DNA of 64,000 bases, taken from NCBI RefSeq assembly GCF_016545825.1, contig NC_052618.1, positions 46,756,196 to 46,820,195 on the forward strand, read 5' to 3'. Made by a program: the position numbers and the translations under genes. This DNA comes from Eucalyptus grandis. Its lineage: Eukaryota > Streptophyta > Magnoliopsida > Myrtales > Myrtaceae. This document shows, in pieces, positions 11,532 to 22,299 of the stretch (within the stretch, counting starts at the first letter, position 1; each line of letters begins with the position of its first letter). Below the pieces are notes generated by a model that saw only the letters and a list, made by a program, of their open reading frames with translations, did no database searches and was not told the origin of the DNA.

Positions 11532-12690
11532 ATGTTTACTGTCAAATATATTGGTAATGCAATATTAAATGCTGCAATTTGCTTGCCTCTAAATGATGTC
11601 TTTGATAGTTCTGAGATTAAGAAAAATCTTTTATCAGTATCAAAATTCACTGATGATTACCCATGTTCCTTTATTTTTGACAAAACTGGTGTGTATCTCA
11701 AGGACAGCACAACCAACAAAACCATGAAGCTAGGAAGGAAGGTTAGAGGGTTATACAGAGTAGACCCTCATGCTGCAGAAGCTTATTTCACACAAAGACA
11801 GAGGATTGTTGCAGAAAGTATCTGGCATCAACGTCTGGCTCACACAAATCAGAGTATCTTGAAGCAATTGAAGGCTCAAAATTTGATTCAGTATAACAAA
11901 GAATCACACTCTGTATGTAGGAGTTGCCAAATAGCTAAAAGTACTGCTCTACCTTTTCCATTGTCGAATTTCTGACCACAAAACCTCTACAACGAGATCC
12001 CTTTGTGACATCAGGGTCCTTCTCCGATTAAATCTTTCCGAGTTTCAAGTACTATGTCATTTTTGTTGACAATTTCTCTCGGTTGAGTTGGATATACCCT
12101 TTAAAGCGAAGTCGAGTTCTATAGTATTTTCCTCATGTTTCAAAAATTAGTAGAAAATCAGCATAAGCGTAAGATCCAGACCTTTCGGTGTGATGGTGGA
12201 GGAGAGTTTATTAGCCAAAAATTCAGAACTCACTTATTGAATTGTGGCATTCAACAGCATATATCTTGTCCATATACACACGAACGAATGGGATATCTGA
12301 AAGGAAGCATCGGCATATAGTCGAACTTGGTCTCGCTATGCTGTACCATGCGAAAATTCCACTAAAATTTTGGGTAGATGCATTTGTAACTGCAAATTAT
12401 ATTGTTAACATTCTCCCTACTCAAAAACTACGGATGGAGTCTCCCTTGACAAGTTATATCAGCATAATCCAAGATATGATCATCTCAGAACTTTTTTGGC
12501 TGTGCTTGCTATCCGTGTCTTCGACCATATGCCGAGAATAAGCTTGATCCACGGTCTCTAACTTTGTGTCTTTCTTGATTGGTGATCACTATAAGGGATA
12601 TCGATGCCTTCTCCCTACTACTGGTCATGTTTACATTAGTCGACATGTAGTATTTGATGAGAATTTTTTCCCATTCTCTCAAAAATTAGC
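11532..12690 (+). pseudogene. Copia protease remnant, GAG-pre-integrase and integrase (broken)
   Basis: The 11532-11975 frame carries KKNLLSVSKFTDD (after the protease) and the GAG-pre-integrase zinc motif: ESIWHQRLAHTN followed by VCRSCQIAKSTALPF. The integrase core follows in pieces. FRCDGGGEFISQKF (about 12182-12225) holds a catalytic-core Asp, and the RKHRHIVELGLAMLYHAK segment lies in another frame near 12300. At least three frameshifts or stops interrupt the region. Known copia layout, clearly inactive. Confidence 0.8.
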
Positions 12691-13690
12691 TTGATCTATC
12701 CATCCTATACACACTTATACAAGCTGTGGATAGAAGAAGAGCAGTTCTTAGCTTCCTCGACTACAAATCACACCACTCCTTCAACTTCTCAGTATACAGA
12801 TTGGGAAAAAGAAGCCACAATGAATCACACAAATGGAGGGATCTCACCTGAATATACAGAACAAGCAGTTTCTATATCACCAGCTGAAACTACTGTGGAA
12901 CGAGTATCCATCACTGCTCAAGATAGCTCTCAACAAATTGAAGTACCTAGTTCCATAAGCGAGATATCGGATGAATCAAATCGGGAACAAAACACCTCAA
13001 ATAATCGAACCACTGACTTCTCAAGGTACATTACCTACTCACCCTATGAAGACTAGGTCTAAGTGCGGTATTGTTAGGTCAATCCTCGGTATGCATGTCT
13101 TGCTACATATGAAGTACCTCTGAGCCAAAAACAATTAAAACAGCATTAGCACATAAAAGGCTGGTACAAAGCAAATGAGAAGAAATGGATGCACTTCATC
13201 AGAATCGAACTTGGGAATTAATCCCTCGAACTAATCAAATGAATATAATCGGCTGCAAGTGGGTATTTAAAACGAAGCTCACAGCTGATGGTAGTCTTGA
13301 TAGACTCAAAGCTCGGCTAGTTGCTAAGGGATTTCATCAAGAAGAAGGCATTGACTTTACAGAAACTTTTAGTCCAGTCATTAAGCATGCAACAATTCGC
13401 ATAGTTCATCGGTAGCCATGATGAAACCTTGGACAATTCATCAACTAGATGTCAAAAATGCATTCTTACATGGTACTTTGAATGAGGTAGTCTACATGGA
13501 GCGGCCTCCGGATTTCAAGATCCCGAGAAACCTCACCATGTATGCCTTCTCGGGAAGTCTCTCTATGGACTTCGACAAGCCCCTCGAGCACAGTTCGACA
13601 AGTTCAGCAACTTTCTTGAATATGGGTTCTTTTGCGGCTCAAGCGACCCATGAAAGATCTTGGACCATTACACTACTTTCTTGGCATTGA
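12691..13690 (+). pseudogene. Copia reverse transcriptase, N-terminal part (broken, truncated)
   Basis: A Ser/Thr-rich linker (12691-13056) is followed by [22 protein letters not shown] and [20 protein letters not shown] lie at 13187-13330, with [20 protein letters not shown] next. After a stop at 13413, [20 protein letters not shown] carries the first catalytic Asp. Frame shifts continue to HYFLGIEA, where the homology ends. The YVDD box region is lost or unreadable, and RNase H is absent. Confidence 0.85.
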
Positions 13691-14068
13691 AGCCGCGTCC
13701 TGTTACCGCCCAATCACCACTTGTGTCGATAAATGGTACTTGGACAGCAAGTTTCAAATCTTGCCAGGTCAAACCTAGGCGTTACGTGCCGGTGCGCTGA
13801 ATCCGTGCGCCGGTGCGCGCACAGCTCATTCACCGACAGCGGACCGAGTAAAAGGGCTCGAACATGGACTGAACCCTGCGTTTCTGCAGGAAAATCTTGA
13901 ACTGGTCAAGTCGCACCAGGTGATGTTCTTCGTAGCAAGATAGCGTTATCGGTCTCTTACATGTATTCCCTTACGTGTATTTTTCCTCGTTGGAAATTAA
14001 TTCCTAAAGTTCGAGATCTAGGTGTTAAAGTCATTGCGATATTCATTCATTCCTCATCGGTCCCTTTA
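13691..14068. other. Remainder of IDL-A 3' flank
   Basis: Resumes the flank interrupted by copia and matches 26187-26520 (unit 2), 34880-35190 (unit 3) and 58050-58375 (unit 4). It ends at CGGTCCCTTTAT, where unit 1 stops and sequence like that at 5135 begins. This is the unit 1/unit 2 junction. Confidence 0.7.
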
Positions 14069-14983
14069 TGAGCAAAAGAAGACAATGACCAGCAACTCCG
14101 TCGACTGAGCTTCATCGATTGACCAACGACTACAAAAGACGATAAATGGTATTTTTCTTAAGGGCAAAAAGGAAAACACGATTATTAGTGAGGAAAATAT
14201 TGAGAAAAAAAAGTCATTAAACCCTCGCAATAACATTTCAAAAATGCTAAAAGCCCAATATAGATAGGGACCTACTCTGGGCTTTCAGTCTTAATTGTGC
14301 GTTGACAGATTATATTCACCGTTGATTACGCAGCCCATGTGCCTTGAGCACCACTTGATCGTCCATCCCTAAAGAATCAACTAACTACATTTTAATTTTG
14401 CTAACTAATTTACTGACTTAGATTTGTACAATATCCATAAATGTAAAATTTATCTTCATTTCATTATGATCCACGGTTTTAGACCTGAATAGGTCCTTAA
14501 AAGGCTCAAGAAGGAAATATGCAAGAGATCCACCATGGGGTGGGAAACCCCGTGCTATCCTCTGTATTCTTTCTCTGTCGGGAAGACAAAAATAGACAAG
14601 GAATTTGAGAGCCTCATGGTGGAAAATGTGGACTCCATGTCGATGCTTACTTGGCTACTACTAGGTAGACTGATATAGTAGCCACCTACGCCTAGGATGA
14701 ATGAGAGTGAGTGAAATGCCTACTATAGAACTAGCACGCCTTACGGCATTGCATGAAACCGTAGGCTAGCTTTGTACCCCCGGTTCCGTGAGGTATTATA
14801 AAACTGAATCAAACACCTTATATTTTTCTCGAGGAGCTTTGGGCCTCGAGAAGTCTCTTGAAAAAGCTAAACCAAACGAGATCTAAAAATTGAATCATTT
14901 GCACTCCACGTGCTTTCTTTAGACAACTACATTCAAACTTTGGGCTCGAATAATATTCGCAGATGAAAGCAAACTAGCCGGTT
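14069..14983. other. Start of unit 2, with a 500-bp insertion of unknown type
   Basis: 14085-14290 matches about 5135-5330 and 14799-14983 matches about 5375-5565. Between them 14292-14798 has no counterpart in units 1 or 3. I see no LTR, inverted repeat or coding domain in that insert. No gene is called. Confidence 0.6.
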
Positions 14984-15782
14984 TGTGAGCTGACAGCAAA
15001 AATCATTGTGTTCTCAAGCAGCAGATGATCGCTAGAAAAGGAGCTGACATAGGTGGGCTCACCGTCTAGGCTCTTTCGCCGACAAGCAAGCTTTCGAAGG
15101 TTAAGACTTCTGGTGCAGAGAATGCAGTGAACGTCGTGAAGGAATGTGAGCCCGTACAGGGGAGTGCGACTCAGCTATTGCTCTTGCTGGTGTTCTGCTT
15201 CTCCCGGTGGCTCAAGCTAATCATTTTGGCTAAGATTTGGTGGTGAGGGTCGTCTGACCCCCCTCCACCTTCTCACCAAAGGGATTTGGCTATCTCCTCC
15301 TCTGTTGCGAGATCTGGTGAACCCTAGGCATAGTGCTGGTGCTCTATTCGTCTGCCTCCTGGTCGAGCTATTTTGTGGCTTCTTCGTGGGGCTTGTGCTG
15401 AAGAGGTTAGCCTCGGCTGTTCCTCTATTCACTCCATTGAAGCCTTTCCCTAGTAGGCCTTCTTTTCTTGCAATGTCCTCCTTGTAGTTGGGTTGGCGGG
15501 TTGTGGTAGGGCTGTTGGTGCGGTATGACCTCTATTTATGCTACGGTAGTTGTTGTAGTTAATGAGGCCCAGTCTAGTACTGCTAATGAGAGGGGAAAGA
15601 GCCTTGTTTCTCCGAATTTATTAGCTCACCCTTCTGTGCTCTTGAGCAAAGCCCTTGCTGCTGCGTCGCGGGATTACCGAGCCCCCTCTAAGGCTCCAAG
15701 CCGTGTGGGTCGGTCCAGGGGATGTAGTCGAAGGAGGTTGGCCTCCAAAAGACCTCAGGACTTGTAATAACAGCGTAGATCG

Positions 15783-16900
15783 ATGCCTCCTCCAGCCCGT
15801 TCTTGGGCGAACGTCGCTTGCTTGGCTGCAAAAGGTTATGAATTGTCGTATGTGCCTCATTCGTTCGAGGATGATGTCTCGGTTGTCAACCTCGTTGAAG
15901 AAGTCCTTGAGGTTGTGGATTCCAAGTGGCATGAATGCCTCGTCAGGTATTATGTAGGGAGAAGGCTTCCCTTTAAGCTCATGGAGCATTCTTTGAAGCG
16001 CACTTAGGGACCGAAGCTCGTGGAGGTCTTCGCCAACGATCAGGGTTTTTTTTTTTTTTTTTTTTTTCTTCCGTATCCCTGATCCAATATTTCGAAGGAA
16101 GATATTGGAGGAAGGTCCCCTTATGATAGCAAGGGTTCCACTAATCTTGCAACAATGGAAGCCTCTTCTTGAGTTGAAGAAAGAAAAGCAATCCACAATC
16201 TCGGTGTGGATTAAATTGAAGAACCTCCCTTTTGATCTATGGTCGGCTCCGGCGATAAGTGCCATTGCAAGCGTCGTTGGCAAACCCCTCTATGTGGATT
16301 AACACACGGAGCAAATGCGTATGATTTTTTTTTTTTTTTTTTTTTTTGCTAGGGTTTGTGTTGAAATCTAAGCCAACCAACCAAGGATCTCTTCGGTGAA
16401 AGTGAAATTGAATGGGGTGGTGCGCACTATTGCTATTGAAATTGAGTGGAAACTGGTAGAATGTTTGAAGTGTGGTACGTTTGGTTACGATTGTGCCGAT
16501 TCTCCAGCCACCTTAAAGCTAGTGGTCTCCTCGCCTCAAGGTTGAACCAACTCCTCCCCACCCGCTATTCCCCGGTTGCACGAACCTAATCTGGTTGGGG
16601 TGAATGGCCCTGGTGACTCCGACCTAGCTTGGAAACCAGTCAAGGGGAAGAAGAAGAAGCCTCTCCCTTCTAAGGAGATAGGCTTCGCCTTACCTATCGT
16701 CTCGAACGATGAGGGGTGCTCCCTCAAGCTGAAGCCTGCTGCTCTGGAGTGGAGTTTGCCTTCTACATCAACTCGTAAGGCCCATAGAGAGTTGCGGATC
16801 CTCACAAAGTCGGAGGCCTCCTCTTTCACCGTTGAGGATGACTCCATCAACCTTGCGGAAGACTCCACATGAGTGTCGCCTAGCCTTGGTGACGACCTTG
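15783..16900 (+). pseudogene. LINE ORF1: DUF4283 and CCHC knuckle (broken)
   Basis: DUF4283 starts at KWHECLVRYYVGRRLPFKLM (about 15930-15985) and continues after a stop with ILEEGPLMIARVPLILQQWK and VSVWIKLKNLPFDLW-type sequence to ASVVGKPLYVD (about 16300). The knuckle VECLKCGTFGYDCAD (about 16455-16500) has Tyr where the zinc-binding His is expected. Two long poly-T runs (16046-16067, 16326-16347) sit where related elements encode Phe, and they break the frame. The Pro/Lys-rich ORF at 16576-16872 is the tail of ORF1. It is known to act as an RNA-binding chaperone; this copy is dead. Confidence 0.75.
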
Positions 16901-17114
16901 ATGATTCGGCCACCCATATAGGTAGTTCAAATGATGACCTACTCTCCCATTACTCATCGCTGAAGGCCCCTTCGACTAGCACAAAGATTGAGACCATTCA
17001 GGACAAGCTAATGGCTCTAGCTCCAGCCCAACTCCTCCTCCATCCCGCGTGGCACTGCCTTGTCCTCGGCGCAAGCCCACGAAGTGGAGGTAGCCCTTGG
17101 TCCTTTTTTTTTAA

Positions 17115-18110
17115 TTGTTATGTACATAGGGTGTTGGAATGTTAGGGGCCTTGTTGACCCTACTAGACAGGCGGAGATCTGTAGTCTTGTTTTTTCAAAT
17201 CATTTGTGGTTGATTGGTTTATTGTAAACAAATGTGCCACATACACTCTTTAATTCCATTTCTAGGAGACTATTGAGGGACTAGTGTTGGCTTGCCAACT
17301 ATGAGTTCTCCCCTAAGGGTAGGATTTGGGTTGGTTGGGACCCTCGTGGGTTAGCTTTGAAGTTTTCGCAATTTCTACTCAGGCGGCTCATGGGATTCTT
17401 AAGTTGTTGGACTTGGGAATAGCTTGCTCTATTTCAATTGCTTATGAGGAGCACACTTTTACTCTCCCAAGATAGCTTTGGGGGGATATTATCTCTAGAA
17501 GTAGTGCCTTGCAGAATTCACCCTAGATAGTGATGGAGGATTTCAATGCTATAAAGGACCCTTCTGACAGGGTTGGGGGTTCTAATGCTTGGACTCCATG
17601 CTTCGATGATTTCGATTAATTTTTGGTGCAATTGGAACTAGAGGACCTTAGGTATGTTGGTTTTATGTACACATGGACAACTTCCTTAGGTTCTTCTAAG
17701 AAGGCTAGGAAGATTGATAGAGTCCTTGTGCACTCTAGGTGGTGCTTGAATTTCTCTTAATCTGAGGCCTCCTTTCTAGCGCTAAGTATTTTGGATCACA
17801 TACCGATGGTGGTTAAAGTGTTGAACCCAATTTTTCGGAGGAAACCGTTCAAGTTCTTTGATTTTTAGATGAAGCATCTACAATTCAATGCAATTGTTAC
17901 TTAATTTTGGGAGGACCTAGGGGAAGGGGTTCCTATGTTTAGGCTTGTGTGCAAACTTAAGGAGCTCAAATGTCGTCTCAAACAGCTTAATAGGGGATCA
18001 TTCTCTAATATCTTTGCTAAGACGTCATAAGCAAGGGTCGCTTTAGAGAGCACGCAAGCCGACCTTTAGCGGGATCCCTTCTCGATTGATCTTGCTGTGT
18101 TAGGACCGGT
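17115..18110 (+). pseudogene. LINE endonuclease domain (broken)
   Basis: Starts with the classical GCWNVRGLVDPTRQAEI after ORF1 (about 17128). Further conserved blocks include VMEDFNAIKDPSDRVGG-like sequence (about 17530-17570) and FMYTWTTSLGSSKKARKIDR (about 17660-17720). Multiple in-frame stops are present. This exonuclease-endonuclease-phosphatase fold nicks target DNA to start reverse transcription in active elements. Confidence 0.75.
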
Positions 18111-19363
18111 TGTGGCACCCTGGATCTCAAATCATGTTACATGACTTGCTCTATAAATCAGGGAAGATAATAATTTCAGATCATAAAATAAATTTTATTC
18201 TAAGCTGAGTCATAAGAAACTGAACTGCACTTTACTATATTTACAAAAAAAACTTTGTGTCCATACATTGGGGAGATGAGGCTAAGGAGGGGGATTTCTA
18301 CAAAAAAAAAAAAAAAACACTAGGAGCCACAAATACTAAATATCTCGCCTCCTGTTAAGTATGTACATACTGTCAAAAAAAAAACAAAAAAAAAAAAACA
18401 AAACTCTCGTATACGTCGAGCGCTCCTTGGTCACCTTCTAATATGAAGAAAAGATACAATAAACAAGTGTGAGTTTTTAAAATAAAAACTTAGCAAGTGG
18501 ACGGTTAGTCTTAACTTGAAGTTGGCCAATAGCAAGACAAATAGATAAACAAATTATTAATTTGCAGAATCTATGGAAGTCTAGTTGCAACAATCACCCA
18601 GGAGAAGATGACACTCCACCCTGTACCGCTCGCACCCAACTTGGCGTCACAAGGTCTATAATCACCTAGGGGAAGACGACACTCCACCGATAGTAACTCC
18701 ACAGATTAAGCCACGTACCGGCCTAAAACCTATCAGATCTCGCGCGAGCATTTCCAACACGAGCGCACGCTGATCACCCTAAGAAAAGACCGGTAGAAAG
18801 CAAGTTCAGAAGCCCTAATTCCACGACGCCAAGCGCAAAACCACATACACAGTACAATGCAAAGGAAGAGGGGGCGAGAGAATACACATGAAAAATGCTC
18901 ACAATCCAGCTCCAAATCGAGTTGTGATTCTTTGATTTTCATATCCAACCCCAAAATCCACCCCAATATTCACATGCCTAGTAAAATAAAGCCAACCCAT
19001 GCACCCAAAACCTTAATTACAGCTCCACTTGCTTGGATTTTTCATCGGCGAAAGAAGAAGAAGGCGCTGGACGAGCTGGGGCTTCACGGCCTATGGCGGT
19101 AGCTCCGAACGGGACCATACAACGACGATTTTACTGCTAGACAGAGGCGCCGGCGGTAAGAGGTTGAGATGGGGTTGGGCTTGGTGGAGATGAACGGAAG
19201 TGGGAGGAAAGGAAAGTGGTGTGTCTCAGCTGAGAAAGAAAGAAAAGAACGCAGTTGAAGGGAAATAGTTGTTGCAGCTCCGCCGTTTTCTTTCTTTGTT
19301 TTTTTTTTTTTTTTTTGAGAGAGCAGAAGAGGGAAAAGATAAAAGAAAATTTGAGGTGTCACA
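18111..19363. mobile_element. Probable solo LTR nested in the LINE
   Basis: The 1253-bp insert splits the LINE between endonuclease and RT. It opens TGTGGCACCC and closes GAGGTGTCACA, so the ends are short inverted repeats of the TG..CA type found in gypsy LTRs. The flanking 5-mers CCGGT and CCAGC match at only three positions, so a target-site duplication is uncertain. There are no coding domains; A-rich runs at 18301-18410 and a poly-T run near 19300 are present. A roughly 80-bp imperfect duplication (GACACTCCACC) lies at 18598-18690. Orientation is not resolved. Confidence 0.55.
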
Positions 19364-21000
19364 CCAGCGATGTATCTTTGCTGACTTTCGGGCTAGTGAG
19401 GAGTCATTCTTCAGATAAAAATCAAGAATCAGGTGGCTCAAGAAAGGAGATCGCAACACCAAGTTCTTCCATCAGTATGTAAATAAGAGATAACTTCGGA
19501 ATAGAGTTCTTTCTGTTTTGGATTCCTCTGGTAACCAAATTACCGAACCGCAGTTGGTTCAGCAACGCTTTGTGGAGCATTTCTAGTACCCCCTAGCGCA
19601 CATGTGGAGCAGGAAGGCCATCGATTGGGGAGATTCGGGAGACTATCAATTATCCTTTTACGGAAGACCATGTTAGTTTTCTTGCTCGACCGGTCACCGA
19701 GTTGAAGATCCAGGATACCTTCTTCTCTCTAGCTAGGGGTAAGGCCCTTGGCCCGGATGGTTTCACGGTTGAATTCTTTAAGGAGAACTAAAAGATGGTT
19801 GGACATTTGGTCACAGCAACAGTGAAGGATTTTTTGTCACGGGGAAGCTCTTGAGGGAGATAAATAACACCATTCTGGTGCTAGCGTCTAAAGTCCCCAA
19901 TGCGACTTATGTTGATGATTATAGGCCAATTGTCTGCTGCAACACTACATATAAGTGTATCACAAAGGTGCTGGCTAATTGAGTTGTGGTTGTTTTAAAG
20001 AATGTTGTGAGTTCGTTTCACAATGCTTTTATGAAGGACAGACGGATCAGAGACAATATCTTGATGGCTTAGGAACTCTTTTCTAGTTTCACTTTGAACC
20101 ATACATTCCTAAGTGTGTGGTTAAAGTTGATTTCAAGAAAGCTTACGACATAGTCGATTGGGGTTTTCTTGGGAGAGTTCTCCTTACTTTTGGCTTTTCC
20201 GACTTTGTGACTAGGCTTATTATGACATGTGTGCGCACACCCATGTTTTCCATTGCCTTAAATGGGGAACTTCATGATTACTTTGCAAGTGGACGCGCCC
20301 TTCGTCAATGTGATTCTATTTCTCCATATCTTTTTACTTTGGTTATGGAGGTCTTATTTGGAATTCTGTTGAGGTGCTTTTCCTAGCTAGAGTTTAAGTT
20401 CTTCTAGAGATGCAAGGCAACGAATTTCTCGCATCTTTTCTTTGCGGACGATGTTTTCCTGTTTTGTGGCGGACCTGACTTTGGTGAGTCTCCTCAAAGA
20501 GGGCCTCCAACTCTTCTCGGCTTGGAGTGGATTGTGCCCAAACCCTTCCAAGAGCGAAATCTTTTTGACTGGAGGATCGCCTACTTTAAAGAGTTAGATC
20601 CTCCTCAACCTCGGCTTCCAAGAAGGCAGTCTACTGGTGCAATACCTGGGGGTTCCTATTATTACCTCCGGGCTTAGTAAGACAGCTTGTTGCATTCTTG
20701 TCAACCGTATTATTGCAAGGGTACAAGCTTGGACTCATCGTTTTCTCTCTTTTGCTAGTCGGTTTCAGCTTATCATGTCAGTCCTTCATGCTATTCAAGC
20801 CTACTGGGCGAGCGTTTTTATTTTACCTATAGCTGTGTTGGATCAGATTGAGAAAGTCCTTAGGCAATTCCTCTAGAAAGGCCCGAAACTGGGTAGATGG
20901 GGTGCTAAGGTTGCCTGGGATGATGTGTGCCTTCCAAAAGAGGAAGGAGGGTTTGGCATCCGAAGGCTCGGGATTGCAACAAGGCTGTTATGCTGAAGCA
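19364..21000 (+). pseudogene. LINE reverse transcriptase (broken)
   Basis: SRIRWLKKGDRNTKFFH near 19425-19475 is followed by GKALGPDGFTVEFFKEN (about 19740-19790), DYRPIVCCNT, and VVKVDFKKAYDIVDWGFLGR (20117 onward) with the first catalytic Asp. ALRQCDSISPYLFTLVMEV follows (family: GLRQGDP; here Gly to Cys and Pro to Ser). The catalytic FADD box lies at 20441-20452, then QYLGVPIITSGLSKT at 20637. Stops and frameshifts separate these pieces. Confidence 0.85.
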
Positions 21001-22000
21001 TATCTGACTCTTATTTTCAGACAAGGAAGCCTTGTGGTGCAAGTGGATTCATTCCACATTTTTAAAATCAAAGAATTTTTGGGTTGCCAAAAAACCCACC
21101 CACTATTCTTGGGCTTGGAAAAAAATCCTATCATTTAGAAGCAAGGTCCGAAATTCCTTCTATTGGAGGATTGGGGACGGCCTTTCTACCTCCTTATGGT
21201 TTGACAACTGGCACCCTAAGAGCTCCCCGAACTTATTCTCTTTGGATTTGATCATCTACATTTCAGGGCTTTCTAGGCAGGCAACAATGGCTGATATTTT
21301 CTCTGATGCTGGGCAGCCTCTTAGGTTGGTGCTTGAGTCGTGGGATCATCACCTCCCAAGCCTCTCGAAGAATTCGGATGGCTTTTGCTGGAGGGAGAAT
21401 TCGTCAGGACGTTTCACTATTGCGACGGCTTGGGAGACCTTCAGGCGGAAGAGGGCTCGAGTCCTTTGGCATGTGTTCTTATGGGACAACGCAATTACAC
21501 CACGGTATCAAGTAAACCTTTGGCTTATGGCCAAGCGCAGGCTTCCCACCTAGGCGCTTTTATTGTCTCATGGCAGAATAGATAGTGGTGCTTGTGCCTT
21601 CTGCAACGATGTGCTGGATTCTATTGTCCATCGATTTTTTGGTTGTAGTGTCATGGCTGGGGTTGCTTTCTATTGGGCGGCCAGATGCAATCTGCCTTGG
21701 CATAACAGGTCATGGGAGGATAATCTCCGTTGGACCACCACCATGTTGATGGGAAAGGAATTTTATAAGTACATAGCTTGTTTCTCCTTTGAAGTGTTGT
21801 GTTATATTATTTGGAATAACATGAATAGTATTCTCTTCAGAGAACAACCTCTTTCTATTCCAGCTATGAAGAACCATCTCTTTAAAATAGTCAGAGATAA
21901 GACGATCACTTTTAGGAATGTCGAAGATAACTTCATGAATAGAAGGTTGTATCGGAGCTGGGGCATTGACCCGGTCATCTTTTCTGGGGATCGTTAGCTG
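21001..22000 (+). pseudogene. LINE C-terminal region with zf-RVT domain (broken)
   Basis: The frame at 21032-21553 contains FRSKVRNSFYWRIGDGLSTS and LWFDNWHP, then RFTIATAWETFRRKRARVLW. After a TAG at 21551 the zf-RVT zinc-binding block continues (GACAFCNDVLDSIVHRFFGC, about 21584-21645). This is typical of plant LINE polyproteins. The tail to 22000 ends the coding part; 22001-22279 is 3' UTR before the poly-A. Confidence 0.75.
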
Positions 22001-22299
22001 CCTTCCTTTCAGTTGTTGCGTCTTGATTAAGGCCTTCGTGCAGTAGCTTTTGCTGCTTGCTGAGAATGTTCTTCTCCCTACTCGAGGGCGTTTTGTATTT
22101 ATTCGCCAGTTGTTCATGCCGTGCTTTTCCTTTGTGTTTGTTTTTGGGTTGCTACGACTGTGGCTTTTATATCCCGGCACCCTTCCACTCATTATAATCT
22201 GTTAATTTTGAGTGTGAGTTTTGATGCCGTGATCTTTTGTACAGTTGGTCCTTGCTCAATATATTTACTACCTTTCACCAAAAAAAAAAAAAAAAAAAA

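Larger units (their letters stand above)
9545..13690 (+). mobile_element. Ty1/copia retrotransposon, 3'-truncated
   Basis: A complete 5' LTR and tRNA-Met primer-binding site are followed by gag, GAG-pre-integrase, integrase and the N-terminal part of reverse transcriptase in copia order (integrase before RT). The element stops inside RT at YFLGIEA and passes directly into IDL flank sequence, so the RT C-terminus, RNase H and 3' LTR are missing. Against units 2-4, a dozen or so bases of flank (the TGACGCGCGGTGC segment) are also gone. The 3' end was therefore lost by a deletion into the flank, not by solo-LTR formation. Confidence 0.9.
14984..22299 (+). mobile_element. L1-type non-LTR retrotransposon (LINE), decayed
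   Basis: Flanked by a direct duplication of up to 13 bp, AAACTAGCCGGTT (14971-14983 and about 22299-22311; the A residues merge with the tail), and ending in a poly-A run (22280-22299). Units 1 and 3 carry the uninterrupted site, with CTAGCCGGTT running straight into TGCGTGCAAAC or CGCGTGCAAAC. Contents in order are ORF1 with DUF4283 and a zinc knuckle, apurinic endonuclease, reverse transcriptase and a zf-RVT C-terminal domain. All frames are broken by stops and frameshifts. A separate element splits it at 18111-19363. Confidence 0.9.

Noticed and set aside
15621..16283. 220-codon minus-strand ORF
   Set aside because: It is the shadow of LINE ORF1 (DUF4283), which reads clearly on the plus strand.
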